Assembly (NCBI GenBank): GCA_021805545.1
Contig: JAJZFB010000095.1
Coordinates: 1-40,703 of the forward strand
From: Pseudomonadota bacterium
Lineage (GTDB): Bacteria; Pseudomonadota; Alphaproteobacteria; Acetobacterales; Acetobacteraceae
Direction of reading: 5' to 3'
DNA length: 40,703 nt
Part shown: positions 1 to 7,723 of the stretch, one piece after another
Numbering within the stretch: the stretch's first letter is position 1
Layout of the letters: the number at the start of each line of letters is the position of its first letter
The notes under the pieces: generated by a model
What the model saw: the letters and a program-made list of their open reading frames with translations, nothing else
Told to the model about the DNA's origin: nothing
Databases searched by the model: none
Position numbers and translations under genes: made by a program

Positions 1-2
1 TG

Positions 3-65
3 AGAGACGGATTCAGATTTTACACCGGATCACAACGTGATCCGGTCTAAAATCATCCGGCTCTA
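3..65. repeat. Palindromic repeat A, copy 1
   Basis: This intergenic element has outer ends of the type TAGAGACGG / CCGGCTCTA and an inner hairpin: 16-nt arms at 18-33 and 37-52 with a 3-nt loop and one mismatch. The same unit occurs, inverted, at 3341-3404 and again at 40652-40703. It could fold in RNA from either strand, but no T-run follows the hairpin, so it is not an obvious intrinsic terminator. Confidence 0.85.
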
Positions 66-95
66 AGGGATTGTTTCAAAACGTCCAGGGGCCGC

Positions 96-890
96 TCAGC
101 GCTTCGCCGCCAGGGGGGCGTACAGCTCTGGCCGCCGGTCGGTGAAAAATGGGTCGGCGGCGCGCACTTTACGCAGATGCTCCAGGCTTAAACCGGCGAA
201 CAGCATTTCCTCCCCCCGCCCGGCCATGGCCAGCACCGTGCCGTCCGGCCCGCAAATGCTGGAGAGGCCGACGTATGAAAGCCCGTCATCCTCGCCCGAA
301 TGGTTGGCATAGGCGGTGTAAAGCTGGTTCTCGTAAGCGCGGGCGGGCAGCACATGGCGGGCCACCTGCTCGTAAGGCTGCATTTGCGCGGTGGGGATGA
401 GCAGCACATCCGCCCCCGCCAGCGCCAGGCGGCGGGCCGGTTCGGGGAATTCAATGTCGTAGCAGATGAGCACGCCCAGATTATACCCGCCCAGCTGCGC
501 CACGGGGAATTCCGTGCCCACGGCCTTGAACATGGCGCGGTCGAGCGCGCCGAACAGATGCGATTTGCGGTAATTGAGCAGAATTTTGCCATCCGGCCCG
601 ATGAGCACGGCGGCATTGGCCACATCCGGCCCCACGCGCTCCGGGTAGCCAAACACCAGGGCGATGTTATGTGCCGCGGCGATTTGTTGCGCCGGTTCCA
701 GCCCGGCCTGGGTAAGGGCGTGTTTTTGCGCATTCTCCGGCCCTATATTATAGCCGGAAAGGTACATCTCGGGCAGAATCAGCAGGTTGGCGCCAGCTTC
801 AGCGGCTTGGCGCGCCTTGTTGCCCATAAGTGTAAAGCTGCCTGCGGGATGATTGACCAGGCCGGGCCCCTGGTAGAGTGCCAGTTTCAT
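96..890 (-). CDS. Carbon-nitrogen hydrolase (nitrilase superfamily amidase)
   Basis: This cytosolic enzyme should hydrolyse a carbon-nitrogen bond in an amide, nitrile or N-carbamoyl substrate. The complete catalytic triad is visible: Glu41 in LPEMYLSGY, Lys109 in YRKSHLF and Cys143 in LICYDIEFPE. At 264 aa it is a single nitrilase domain with no signal peptide, the size of the family's small amidases, including those acting on short-chain or D-amino-acid amides. It is divergent from rplY, with 121 bp between the two genes, and is followed by repeat A. Neighbours do not reveal the substrate. The ATG at 888-890 fits the family's usual N-terminus, where the first beta strand begins at residue 2. 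Family assignment is firm; substrate is unknown. Confidence 0.9.
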   Translation of the reverse strand: MKLALYQGPGLVNHPAGSFTLMGNKARQAAEAGANLLILPEMYLSGYNIGPENAQKHALTQAGLEPAQQIAAAHNIALVFGYPERVGPDVANAAVLIGPDGKILLNYRKSHLFGALDRAMFKAVGTEFPVAQLGGYNLGVLICYDIEFPEPARRLALAGADVLLIPTAQMQPYEQVARHVLPARAYENQLYTAYANHSGEDDGLSYVGLSSICGPDGTVLAMAGRGEEMLFAGLSLEHLRKVRAADPFFTDRRPELYAPLAAKR

Positions 891-931
891 GCCCCAACTG
901 TAGGCGCAAGGCGGGTTTTACGGAAGCCTTG

Positions 932-960
932 TTGAGTTTTTGGCCAAACCGGGCTACACC
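932..960 (+). promoter_or_regulatory. Predicted sigma-70 promoter of rplY
   Basis: TTGAGT (932-937) and TACACC (955-960) are separated by exactly 17 nt in the gap between the divergent hydrolase and rplY. This places a transcription start near 967, about 45 nt before the rplY start codon. It is a pattern match only. Confidence 0.4.
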
Positions 961-966
961 GCGCCC

Positions 967-1000
967 GCCGGCACCCCTGGAGGCCGGTTTTGTTGTTTTA
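967..1000 (+). promoter_or_regulatory. Terminator-like hairpin in the rplY leader
   Basis: Arms at 967-972 and 983-988 form a 6-bp stem (five G-C pairs and one G-T wobble) with a 10-nt loop, followed by a T-rich tail at 988-999. It lies between the predicted promoter and the rplY ribosome-binding site, so it could attenuate the operon. The stem is short, so function is uncertain. Confidence 0.35.
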
Positions 1001-1011
1001 TGGAGCGTGAA

Positions 1012-1662
1012 ATGGCCAATTTTGAAACGATTGAGGCCTCTGCGCGTCCGGCTGCCGGCAAGGGGGTGGCACGGGCGACGAGGCGTGAGGGCAAGGTGCC
1101 CGCCGTTATTTATGGTGCGAAGCAGGAACCTGCCCTGATCGCGCTCGACCCGCGCATTGTGATGCGCGAGCTGAAGCGTGGCGGCTGGCGCTCGCGCCTG
1201 TACGAAATTGAGGTGGCGGGCGGCAAAACCCGCGCCCTGATGCGCGACGTGCAGTTCCACCCGGTTACCGACCAGCCCGAGCATGTGGATTTCCAGCGCC
1301 TTGTGGCCGGCCAGCCGGTGCGCGTGGGCGTGGTTGTGCACTTCCTTAACGAGGTCACCTGCCCCGGCCTGAAGCGCGGCGGCGTGCTGAACGTGGTGCG
1401 CCACAAGGTTGAGGTTGAGGTGGATGCCGACCACGTGCCGGAGAAGTTCGAAGTCGACCTCGCCGCGCTGGACATTAACGACACCATCCGCTGGCATGAC
1501 CTTAAGGGTACCGAGCATTGCAAGCCGGTGATTATGGGCCGCGACTTTGTGGTGGCCACCATCGCGCCGCCGCTGGTTTCCGCCGAGCAGCTTGCCGCCG
1601 AGGCTGCTGCCGCCGCTGCTGCTGCCGCCGCCAAGGGCGGCAAGGGCGGCAAGAAGAAGTAA
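1012..1662 (+). CDS. rplY: 50S ribosomal protein L25/general stress protein Ctc
   Basis: This ribosomal protein binds 5S rRNA in the large subunit. The 216-aa product is the long Ctc/TL5 form: an N-terminal L25 beta-barrel (about residues 1-95), a second beta domain (about 100-190), and an alanine-rich, Lys/Gly-rich tail. The chosen ATG begins MANFETIEA and has GGAG at 1002-1005 with 6-nt spacing. An in-frame ATG 12 nt upstream would cover that ribosome-binding site and is less likely. pth follows after 12 bp and ychF overlaps pth, so the three form an operon, a common alphaproteobacterial arrangement. Confidence 0.95.
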   Translation: MANFETIEASARPAAGKGVARATRREGKVPAVIYGAKQEPALIALDPRIVMRELKRGGWRSRLYEIEVAGGKTRALMRDVQFHPVTDQPEHVDFQRLVAGQPVRVGVVVHFLNEVTCPGLKRGGVLNVVRHKVEVEVDADHVPEKFEVDLAALDINDTIRWHDLKGTEHCKPVIMGRDFVVATIAPPLVSAEQLAAEAAAAAAAAAAKGGKGGKKK

Positions 1663-1674
1663 TGTTGCATCGCC

Positions 1675-2259
1675 ATGCTGCTTTGGGTGGGCCTCGGCAA
1701 TCCTGAACCGGGCATGGCGCGGCACAGGCATAATATCGGCTTCATGGCCGTTGATGCCATTGCGTCCCGCCACGGCTTCACGCCGTGGCGTTCGCGTTTC
1801 AAGGGGCTATGCGCCGAGGGGCGCATTGGCTTGGAGAAAATGCTGCTGCTGAAGCCGATGACCTACATGAATTTGTCGGGTGAATCGGTGCAGGAGGCGG
1901 CATCTTTCTACAAAATCGCGCCGGGCGATGTGACGGCCTTCCACGATGAGCTGGATCTGGCGCCCGGCAAAATGCGGGTGAAAAAAGGCGGCGGCAATGC
2001 GGGGCATAATGGCTTGCGCAGCATGGACAGGCACCTTGGCACGCCGGATTACTGGCGGGTGCGGCTTGGCATTGGCCACCCTGGCGAAAAGGCGCGCGTG
2101 ACCGGCCATGTGCTGGGCGATTTCGCCAAGGCGGACAAAGACTGGCTGGAGCCATTGCTGGACGAAATCGCGGCGGGCGCGGATGTGCTGGCGGCGGGCA
2201 GGCCGGAAGATTTCATGACGCGCATCGCGCGGCTTACGGAGCAGAAAAATGGGCTTTAA
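1675..2259 (+). CDS. pth: Peptidyl-tRNA hydrolase
   Basis: Pth cleaves the ester bond of peptidyl-tRNAs released from stalled ribosomes and recycles the tRNA. The 194-aa protein has the family's key residues: Asn9 in GLGNP, the catalytic His19 in RHN, an Asn in the TYMNLSG motif, the Asp of the FHDELDL stretch, and the glycine-rich GGGNAGHNGL loop. Length matches bacterial Pth. It is the middle gene of rplY-pth-ychF; its last 11 nt overlap the start of ychF, which suggests translational coupling. Confidence 0.97.
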   Translation: MLLWVGLGNPEPGMARHRHNIGFMAVDAIASRHGFTPWRSRFKGLCAEGRIGLEKMLLLKPMTYMNLSGESVQEAASFYKIAPGDVTAFHDELDLAPGKMRVKKGGGNAGHNGLRSMDRHLGTPDYWRVRLGIGHPGEKARVTGHVLGDFAKADKDWLEPLLDEIAAGADVLAAGRPEDFMTRIARLTEQKNGL

Positions 2260-3343
2260 TTGCGGTATCGTGGGTTTGCCGAATGTGGGCAAATCCACCC
2301 TCTTCAACGCGCTGACCGCGACGGTTGCCGCGCAGGCCGCGAATTATCCTTTTTGTACGATCGAACCGAATACGGGCCGCGTGGCGGTGCCGGATAAGCG
2401 GCTGGGCAAGCTGGCGGAAATCGGCAAATCGCAGAAGATTGTGCCGACCAGCCTGGAATTTGTGGATATTGCCGGGCTGGTGCGTGGTGCCTCCAAGGGT
2501 GAAGGCCTGGGCAACCAGTTTCTGGCCAATATCCGCGAGGTGGATGCCATCGTGCATGTGCTGCGCTGCTTCGAGGATGACGACGTAACGCATGTGGAAG
2601 GGTCCGTGGACCCGATCCGCGATGCGGAGACGGTGGAAACCGAGCTGATGCTGGCGGATTTGGAAAGCCTGGCCAAGCGCGTGCCGATGCTGCAAAAAAA
2701 AGCCAAGACGAACGACAAGCAGGCCGTTTCGGACCTCGCCATTATCGAGCCGTTGATTGCAGCGCTTGAGGCCGGCCGGCCCGCGCGCACGGCCATCCTG
2801 AAGGGCGAGGAAGAGGCGGTGCGGCGGCTGAACCTGCTGACCTCAAAGCCCGTGCTGTACGTGTGCAATGTAGAGGAAGCCTCCGCCGCATCCGGCAATG
2901 CGTTCTCGGCCCGCGTGGCCGAAATGGCGGCGGCGCAGGGCGCGCGGCATGTTATCATCTCCGCGGCCATCGAGGCCGAGGTGAGCCAGTTGCCGGAAGA
3001 GGACCGGCCCGGGTTTTTGGCCGATTTGGGGCTGGAGGATAGCGGGCTGGACCGCATCATCCGCGCCGGTTACGCGCTGCTGGGGCTTATAACCTACTTC
3101 ACCGTGGGGCCGAAGGAGACGCGGGCCTGGACCATTGCGCAGGGCACCAAGGCGCCCGGTGCCGCGGGGGTTATCCATGGCGATTTCGAGCGCGGGTTTA
3201 TCGCCGCGGAAACCATCGGGTATGATGATTACGTTACCAATAAGGGCGAGGCCGGGGCGCGCGAGGCAGGCAAGCTGCGCGTGGAAGGCAAGGAATATGT
3301 GGTGAAGGATGGCGATGTGCTGCTGTTCCGCTTCAACGTCTAG
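2249..3343 (+). CDS. ychF: Redox-regulated ATPase YchF (OLA1 family)
   Basis: YchF is an Obg-related, ribosome-associated P-loop NTPase that prefers ATP. The 364-aa protein is full length and shows the G1 loop GLPNVGKST (residues 9-17), the switch motif DIAGLVRGAS, the altered G4 motif NVEE in place of NKxD (which accounts for ATP preference in the family), and a C-terminal TGS domain ending FRFNV as in homologues. Its ATG lies inside the end of pth, with a GGAG about 8 nt upstream. The stop codon at 3341-3343 is at the same time the first three bases of repeat A. Confidence 0.97.
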   Translation: MGFNCGIVGLPNVGKSTLFNALTATVAAQAANYPFCTIEPNTGRVAVPDKRLGKLAEIGKSQKIVPTSLEFVDIAGLVRGASKGEGLGNQFLANIREVDAIVHVLRCFEDDDVTHVEGSVDPIRDAETVETELMLADLESLAKRVPMLQKKAKTNDKQAVSDLAIIEPLIAALEAGRPARTAILKGEEEAVRRLNLLTSKPVLYVCNVEEASAASGNAFSARVAEMAAAQGARHVIISAAIEAEVSQLPEEDRPGFLADLGLEDSGLDRIIRAGYALLGLITYFTVGPKETRAWTIAQGTKAPGAAGVIHGDFERGFIAAETIGYDDYVTNKGEAGAREAGKLRVEGKEYVVKDGDVLLFRFNV

Positions 3344-3404
3344 AGCCGGATGATTTTAGACCGGATCACGTTGTGATCCGGTCTAAAATCTGAATCCGTC
3401 TCTA
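3341..3404. repeat. Palindromic repeat A, copy 2 (inverted)
   Basis: This 64-bp element is the reverse complement of the copies at the two ends of the window. Its inner arms, TTTTAGACCGGATCAC and its complement, pair perfectly over 16 bp around a 3-nt loop. Outer ends are TAGAGCCGG and CCGTCTCTA. The first TAG is the stop codon of ychF. An 11-bp spacer (AATCAATGAGG) joins it to repeat B. Confidence 0.9.
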
Positions 3405-3415
3405 AATCAATGAGG

Positions 3416-3479
3416 TAGAGCGCGATTCAGACTTTCGAATCGCTCGCAAAGCGAGCGCATCTCAAGTCATCGCGCTCTA
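3416..3479. repeat. Palindromic repeat B, copy 1
   Basis: This 64-bp element has TAGAGCGCGA / TCGCGCTCTA ends, a central hairpin CGCTCGC-AAA-GCGAGCG, and asymmetric shoulders. The same unit, inverted, lies at 40577-40640. The last bases overlap the start of repeat C. Confidence 0.9.
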
Positions 3480-3529
3480 GTGTCCCGGTTCTGAAATCCG
3501 TTGGATTTCAGAACCATGGTGGACACTAG
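3478..3529. repeat. Palindromic repeat C, copy 1
   Basis: This 52-bp element has TAGTGTCC / GGACACTA ends and a long inner inverted repeat, GGTTCTGAAATCC pairing with GGATTTCAGAACC. A related copy with a longer centre lies at 17016-17078. Confidence 0.85.
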
Positions 3530-3558
3530 AAAAATAAAATTGCTCGCCCATGCAAATG

Positions 3559-3591
3559 TAGAGCGTTTCCGATTGATCGGAAAATGCTCTA
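3559..3591. repeat. Palindromic repeat D
   Basis: This 33-bp near-perfect palindrome has TAGAGC / GCTCTA ends and TTTCCGAT-TG-ATCGGAAA in the centre. It lies just before the YqhA-type gene and ends 10 bp from its start codon, so it may also affect expression of that gene. Together A, B, C and D fill almost the whole 258-bp gap after ychF. Confidence 0.85.
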
Positions 3592-3601
3592 GGCTGAGGG
3601 C

Positions 3602-4105
3602 ATGAAATTCGCCCGTGCTATTGAAGCCATATTATTCGGCGGCCGCTGGCTGCTGGTGCCTATGTATGTGGCCATGCTTGGCCTGCTCGTCCTGCTCGCC
3701 GCCTATTTTATTGGCGAGCTGGCCCATGCCATGCTGAGGCTGATGGTGCTGAGCGAGAATGATTTGCTTGTTCTCTCTCTGTCGCTCATCGATTTGGTGC
3801 TGACGGCTAATCTCGTCGTGGTGGTCACCATTTCGGGCTATGAGAGCTTCGTGCGCCGGGTGGAGCTTGGCCCGGGTGATTCACGCCCGGAATGGATGGG
3901 GCGGATCGCGTTTGCCAGCCTCAAGCTGCGGCTGCTCACGGCGGTGAGCGTGATTGCCGCCGTACACCTGCTGCGCAGCTTTCTGGAGGTGGACCAGGAA
4001 ACCGAGCATGACCTGCTCTGGCAGGTTGTCATCGTGCTCACCTTCGGTGCGCTCTCGGCCATGCTGGCACTTACCGACAGGCTGGTGGGGCATAGCCAGA
4101 AATAG
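3602..4105 (+). CDS. YqhA/TIGR00645 family inner-membrane protein
   Basis: The 167-aa protein belongs to a family of small integral membrane proteins of unknown function represented by E. coli YqhA. Hydrophobic segments are visible at about residues 14-38, 55-80, 105-125 and 138-155. A charged loop (FVRRVELGPGDSRPEWMG) between the second and third is typical of the family. It stands alone between the repeat cluster and a convergent aminotransferase gene. No catalytic residues are evident and no role can be assigned from context. Confidence 0.85.
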   Translation: MKFARAIEAILFGGRWLLVPMYVAMLGLLVLLAAYFIGELAHAMLRLMVLSENDLLVLSLSLIDLVLTANLVVVVTISGYESFVRRVELGPGDSRPEWMGRIAFASLKLRLLTAVSVIAAVHLLRSFLEVDQETEHDLLWQVVIVLTFGALSAMLALTDRLVGHSQK

Positions 4106-4138
4106 GTTGCCGCCGGAGCGCGTTCTCAAACAGCGCTT

Positions 4139-5341
4139 TCAGCGCAAGGCGGCGCAGAATTCGGCGATGCGCGCGCAGGCTTGTTGCAGCACCGCCGGGG
4201 CGGCGGCGGTGGAAATGCGTATATGCGGGCTCATGGCGAAGGCGGCACCCTGCACCACGCCCACATGCGCCTCTTCCAGCAGCGCCAGGGCAAAATCCTC
4301 GTCCGTGGCCAGCTTGCGCCCCGCCTGGGTGGTTTTGCCGAGGCAGCCAGAAATATCGGGGAAGACGTAAAACGCGCCGTCCGGCTTGTGGCAGAGCAGG
4401 AAAGGGGCCTGGTTGAGCGCCGCCACCACAATATCACGCCGCGCCTGGTAGGCGGCGGCGCGGCCGGCCAGCAAATCCTGCGGGCCGGTAAGTGCTGCCA
4501 GTGCTGCCGCCTGGCCCACGGAAGATACGCCGGATGTGGCCGTGGCCTGCACCACGGTGCAGGCTTTCATCAGCTCGGCCGGGCCAAAGCACCAGCCGAT
4601 GCGCCAGCCCGTCATGGCATAGGTTTTAGAAACGCCGGACATGGTGACAACCCGGTCCGCCAGGTCGGGCGCCACGCCCAGCAGCGTTACATGCTTACGG
4701 CCATCGAAGAGCAGATGCTCGTAAATATCGTCCGACAGCACGGCCACGTGCGGGTAATGGCGCAGCACACCGGCCAAGGCGCGCAGGGCGGCTTCGTCCA
4801 TCGCAGCACCCGAGGGGTTGTTGGGGTAGTTGAGGATGAGCAACCTGGTGCGGCTGGAAATGGCGCTTTCCAGCACCTCTGGCCGCAGCACAAACCCGTC
4901 CGCCTGGGCGCAGGGCGCGAAAACCGGCTCGGCGCCGGCGAATTTCACCGTTTGCTCATACCCGGCCCAGGACGGGGCGGGGATAATCACCTCGTCCCCA
5001 TGCTGCGCCAGGGCCATCACCACGTTGAAGATGGCCTGCTTGCCGCCATTGGTGACCAGCACATTGGCGGGGTTGATGTTCACCCCGTGCGCGCGGGCGA
5101 AATTTTCCGCCACCGCCACGCGCAAGGGCTCGATGCCGCCCAGCGGCGGGTATTTGGTCTCGCCGCGCCTTGCTGCCGCAAACCCGGCCTCGATAACATG
5201 CTCCGGCGTGGGAAAATCCGGTTCGCCCAGCGAGAGGGAGATGACCTCGTGCCCCGCCGCGCGCAGCGCGCGGGCCTTGGCGGCCATGGCGAAGGTGGCA
5301 GCCAGTTCGGTACGGCCCACGCGTTCGGATAATGCCAGCAT
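4139..5341 (-). CDS. aatA: PLP-dependent aspartate aminotransferase (class I)
   Basis: This cytosolic enzyme should transfer an amino group between aspartate (or a related amino acid) and 2-oxoglutarate. The 400-aa protein has the class I fold type I landmarks: SLGEPDFPTP near residue 38, substrate/PLP loop YPNNPSG at 172-178, DDIYEHL near 204, and the Schiff-base lysine Lys239 in SGVSKTYAMTGWRIGW. The ATG beginning MLALSERVG is preferred over a start 14 codons upstream because homologues begin close to the SxRV motif. Substrate range within the family (aspartate, prephenate, aromatic) cannot be set from sequence alone. It is the last gene of a minus-strand series. Confidence 0.88.
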   Translation of the reverse strand: MLALSERVGRTELAATFAMAAKARALRAAGHEVISLSLGEPDFPTPEHVIEAGFAAARRGETKYPPLGGIEPLRVAVAENFARAHGVNINPANVLVTNGGKQAIFNVVMALAQHGDEVIIPAPSWAGYEQTVKFAGAEPVFAPCAQADGFVLRPEVLESAISSRTRLLILNYPNNPSGAAMDEAALRALAGVLRHYPHVAVLSDDIYEHLLFDGRKHVTLLGVAPDLADRVVTMSGVSKTYAMTGWRIGWCFGPAELMKACTVVQATATSGVSSVGQAAALAALTGPQDLLAGRAAAYQARRDIVVAALNQAPFLLCHKPDGAFYVFPDISGCLGKTTQAGRKLATDEDFALALLEEAHVGVVQGAAFAMSPHIRISTAAAPAVLQQACARIAEFCAALR

Positions 5342-5413
5342 GGGGGGCGGTTTATAACGTCCTGGCCAAGCAGGCCAGAGCAATGATTTGAGATGCGCTG
5401 AAAGGGGGCCCGC

Positions 5414-6343
5414 TCAAGCCATGCGCCGGATGGTTTGCGAGAACAGCGCCGCGCCATTCATGTCCACCAGCGCGTAATCCAGCGCCGTGCCGGTGAGGCT
5501 AATGGTCATGAAACCATGCGCGCCGGATACAAACCCGCCGCGTACCGGCTTGCCCGGCGTATAGGTCTTCGACCCGGCGCCATTCACCACATAGGTCATG
5601 CCATCCATCCGCACCGATTGCAGCGTGTGGTCGTGCCCGCAAATATAAAGCGGCACACCGTGTTTGCGCAGCACCGGGTTCACCCGCGCGATCATATCCG
5701 GCTGGTCGTGTGTATAGCCATCCGCATCAGATAGCGCGGTGTAAACCGGGTGGTGCCCGATCACGATATTCCATTCCGCCTTCGAGGCCCCAAGCCGCGC
5801 ATCCAGCCATTCAAGCTGGGCCTGGCTATCCTGCCCGGCCACATGCACCCTGGTGCCGTAATAGGCGTTTATAAAGGGCGAGGTATCGAGGTAATAAAAC
5901 GCCGCCCGCGCGCCATCGGGCAGGGTAACGCTTTCGGTATAATAGCGTGCCGGCATATGCCAGCGCTTGCTGGTGGCGGAATAGTCAATCTGCGCCTGCA
6001 CATTGCCGCGGTAATCATGGTTGCCCAGAATCACCCGCCAGGGAGATTGCAGCGCGGGCGCGGTATAAATCTCCTCAAACGAGCTTTGCCATTGCGGGTC
6101 GTCCACCCCGGTCACGCCGTTCTCGTAAAAATTATCGCCCATGGAAACCGTATAGGCGCTGCCGATGGCTTCCGCCGTCTTGCCCATTTGCACCGCCACG
6201 GCGCGCTGCTCGTCATGCCCGTTGCGGCCCCAATCGCCCACCAGCACAAAATTAAGGCTTTGGCCCGCTGCCCGGGCCGGCAGCGCGGCGGCAGCACCCA
6301 GCGCGGCGGTGGAGGCAATAAAGCTGCGGCGTGTTAGCAACAT
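5414..6343 (-). CDS. Tat-exported metallophosphoesterase (purple acid phosphatase-like)
   Basis: The enzyme should hydrolyse phosphomonoesters outside the cytoplasm with a dinuclear metal centre. The N-terminus has a twin-arginine signal (TRRSFIAS, Arg5-Arg6, then an alanine-rich stretch ending near residue 26). All calcineurin-like motifs are present in order: GDWG (36-39), GDNFYENG (69-76), GNHDY (107-111), GHHPVY (196-201) and GHDH (236-239). GDNFY and GHHPVY point to the tartrate-resistant (type 5) acid phosphatase group. Tat export fits folding with metal in the cytoplasm. No phosphate-starvation box was recognised upstream. Confidence 0.88.
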   Translation of the reverse strand: MLLTRRSFIASTAALGAAAALPARAAGQSLNFVLVGDWGRNGHDEQRAVAVQMGKTAEAIGSAYTVSMGDNFYENGVTGVDDPQWQSSFEEIYTAPALQSPWRVILGNHDYRGNVQAQIDYSATSKRWHMPARYYTESVTLPDGARAAFYYLDTSPFINAYYGTRVHVAGQDSQAQLEWLDARLGASKAEWNIVIGHHPVYTALSDADGYTHDQPDMIARVNPVLRKHGVPLYICGHDHTLQSVRMDGMTYVVNGAGSKTYTPGKPVRGGFVSGAHGFMTISLTGTALDYALVDMNGAALFSQTIRRMA

Positions 6344-6418
6344 GGTGAGTCTCCGTGAAATCCGCTGGGCTATAGCAAACCCGCCGGGCGTTGTTTGCGG
6401 CAGTTCAGTGACGCATCC

Positions 6419-7723
6419 CTATGCTCCCGCCAGAATCATCCCCTCAATGCGCAGCGTTGGTGCATCTGTGCCGCGTTTGAACGTCAAATCGCTCGCCGCG
6501 GTGATATTCAGGAACATATCCTTCAAATTCCCGGCAATGGTAAATTCCGCCACCGGCTCGGCCAGCACGCCGTTGCGGATCATGAATCCCGCCGCGCCGC
6601 GCGAATAATCGCCGGTCAGCCCGTTCACCCCCATGCCGATCAGCTCGGTCACAAACAGCCCCTCGGCAATATCCGCCATCAGCTCCGCCTGGTTCAGCCG
6701 CCCCGCCGCCATATAGAAATTGGCAAGCCCGCCCGCATGGCCATTGGTTTTAAGCCCCAGCTGGTTGGCGCTGCGCGTGTCCAGAATCCAGCCCGTCAGC
6801 ACGCCGTCCTCGATGAAATTCATCGCCGCCACGGGCTGGCCTTCGCGGTCGAACGGGCGCGAGCGCAGCCCGCGCACGCGCAGCGGGTCGTCGGTAATGG
6901 TAATGCCGGGCGCAAAAACAGGTTTGCCCAGGGCGTCCTTCAAAAACGAGGTGCCGCGCGCAATGGCCCCGCCGGAAATGGCGCCCGCGAGATGCCCCAG
7001 AATGCTGCCCGCCACGCGCGGGTGGAACAAAACCGGCAGCCGCGCCGTGGCCGGGCGCGTGGGGTTGAGCCGCGCCAGCGCCCGCGCGGCGGCGTGGCGC
7101 CCCAGCGTCACCGGGTTGTCCAGGTCCTCGCCATGCAGCGCAGAGGAAAAATCATAGTCCCGCTGCATGTCCACGCCCGCCCCCGCAATCGCGGTTACCG
7201 AGAGCCCGTGATTTGAGCGGGCATATTCCCCCACAAACCCATGGCTCGTGGCCAGCACCGAGATGGCGCGCGACCACGAGGCCGACGCCCCTTCCGAATT
7301 GGTGATGCCCGGCACGGAGAGTGCTGCTTCCTCGGCGGCGGCGGCGCGGTCTATCAGCACCTCCATCTCCGGTTCCACCTGGCCGTCCAGCTCCAAAAAC
7401 GCGGCATCCAGCGGCGGCGGCGCTTGGGGAATTTCCGCATACGGGTCTTCCGGCACCACGCGCGCCATGCTCACCGCCTGTTCGGCCAGGCGCGCGAAGC
7501 CCGCTTCGTCAATCGCGCTGGCGGAAACCGCGGCGCTGGCCCGGCCAATGAACACGCGCAATGCAATCTCGCGCGTCTCCGCCCGCTCGGTTTCCTCAAT
7601 TTTGCCCAGGCGCCGCTGCACGGAAACCGCGGCGCCATGCTGCAGCACCACCTCCGCCACATCGGCGCCCGCGCGCCTGGCCGCGCCCAGAAGCGCCTGG
7701 GCGGCGTCACTCAGCGCGCTCAC
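6419..7723 (-). CDS. pmbA: Metalloprotease subunit PmbA/TldE
   Basis: PmbA (TldE) pairs with TldD as a metalloprotease that trims peptides; the TldE partner itself usually lacks the metal site. The 434-aa product shows the family's N-terminal region (AETREIALRVFIGRASAAVSAS near residue 50), the central RTxFLKD-like block (GTSFLKDALG), and the C-terminal end LRIEGMILAGA. The start is a GTG at 7721-7723 that overlaps the stop of the M16 peptidase gene in a GTGA junction, so translation is coupled. tldD is not in this window. Confidence 0.9.
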   Translation of the reverse strand: MSALSDAAQALLGAARRAGADVAEVVLQHGAAVSVQRRLGKIEETERAETREIALRVFIGRASAAVSASAIDEAGFARLAEQAVSMARVVPEDPYAEIPQAPPPLDAAFLELDGQVEPEMEVLIDRAAAAEEAALSVPGITNSEGASASWSRAISVLATSHGFVGEYARSNHGLSVTAIAGAGVDMQRDYDFSSALHGEDLDNPVTLGRHAAARALARLNPTRPATARLPVLFHPRVAGSILGHLAGAISGGAIARGTSFLKDALGKPVFAPGITITDDPLRVRGLRSRPFDREGQPVAAMNFIEDGVLTGWILDTRSANQLGLKTNGHAGGLANFYMAAGRLNQAELMADIAEGLFVTELIGMGVNGLTGDYSRGAAGFMIRNGVLAEPVAEFTIAGNLKDMFLNITAASDLTFKRGTDAPTLRIEGMILAGA

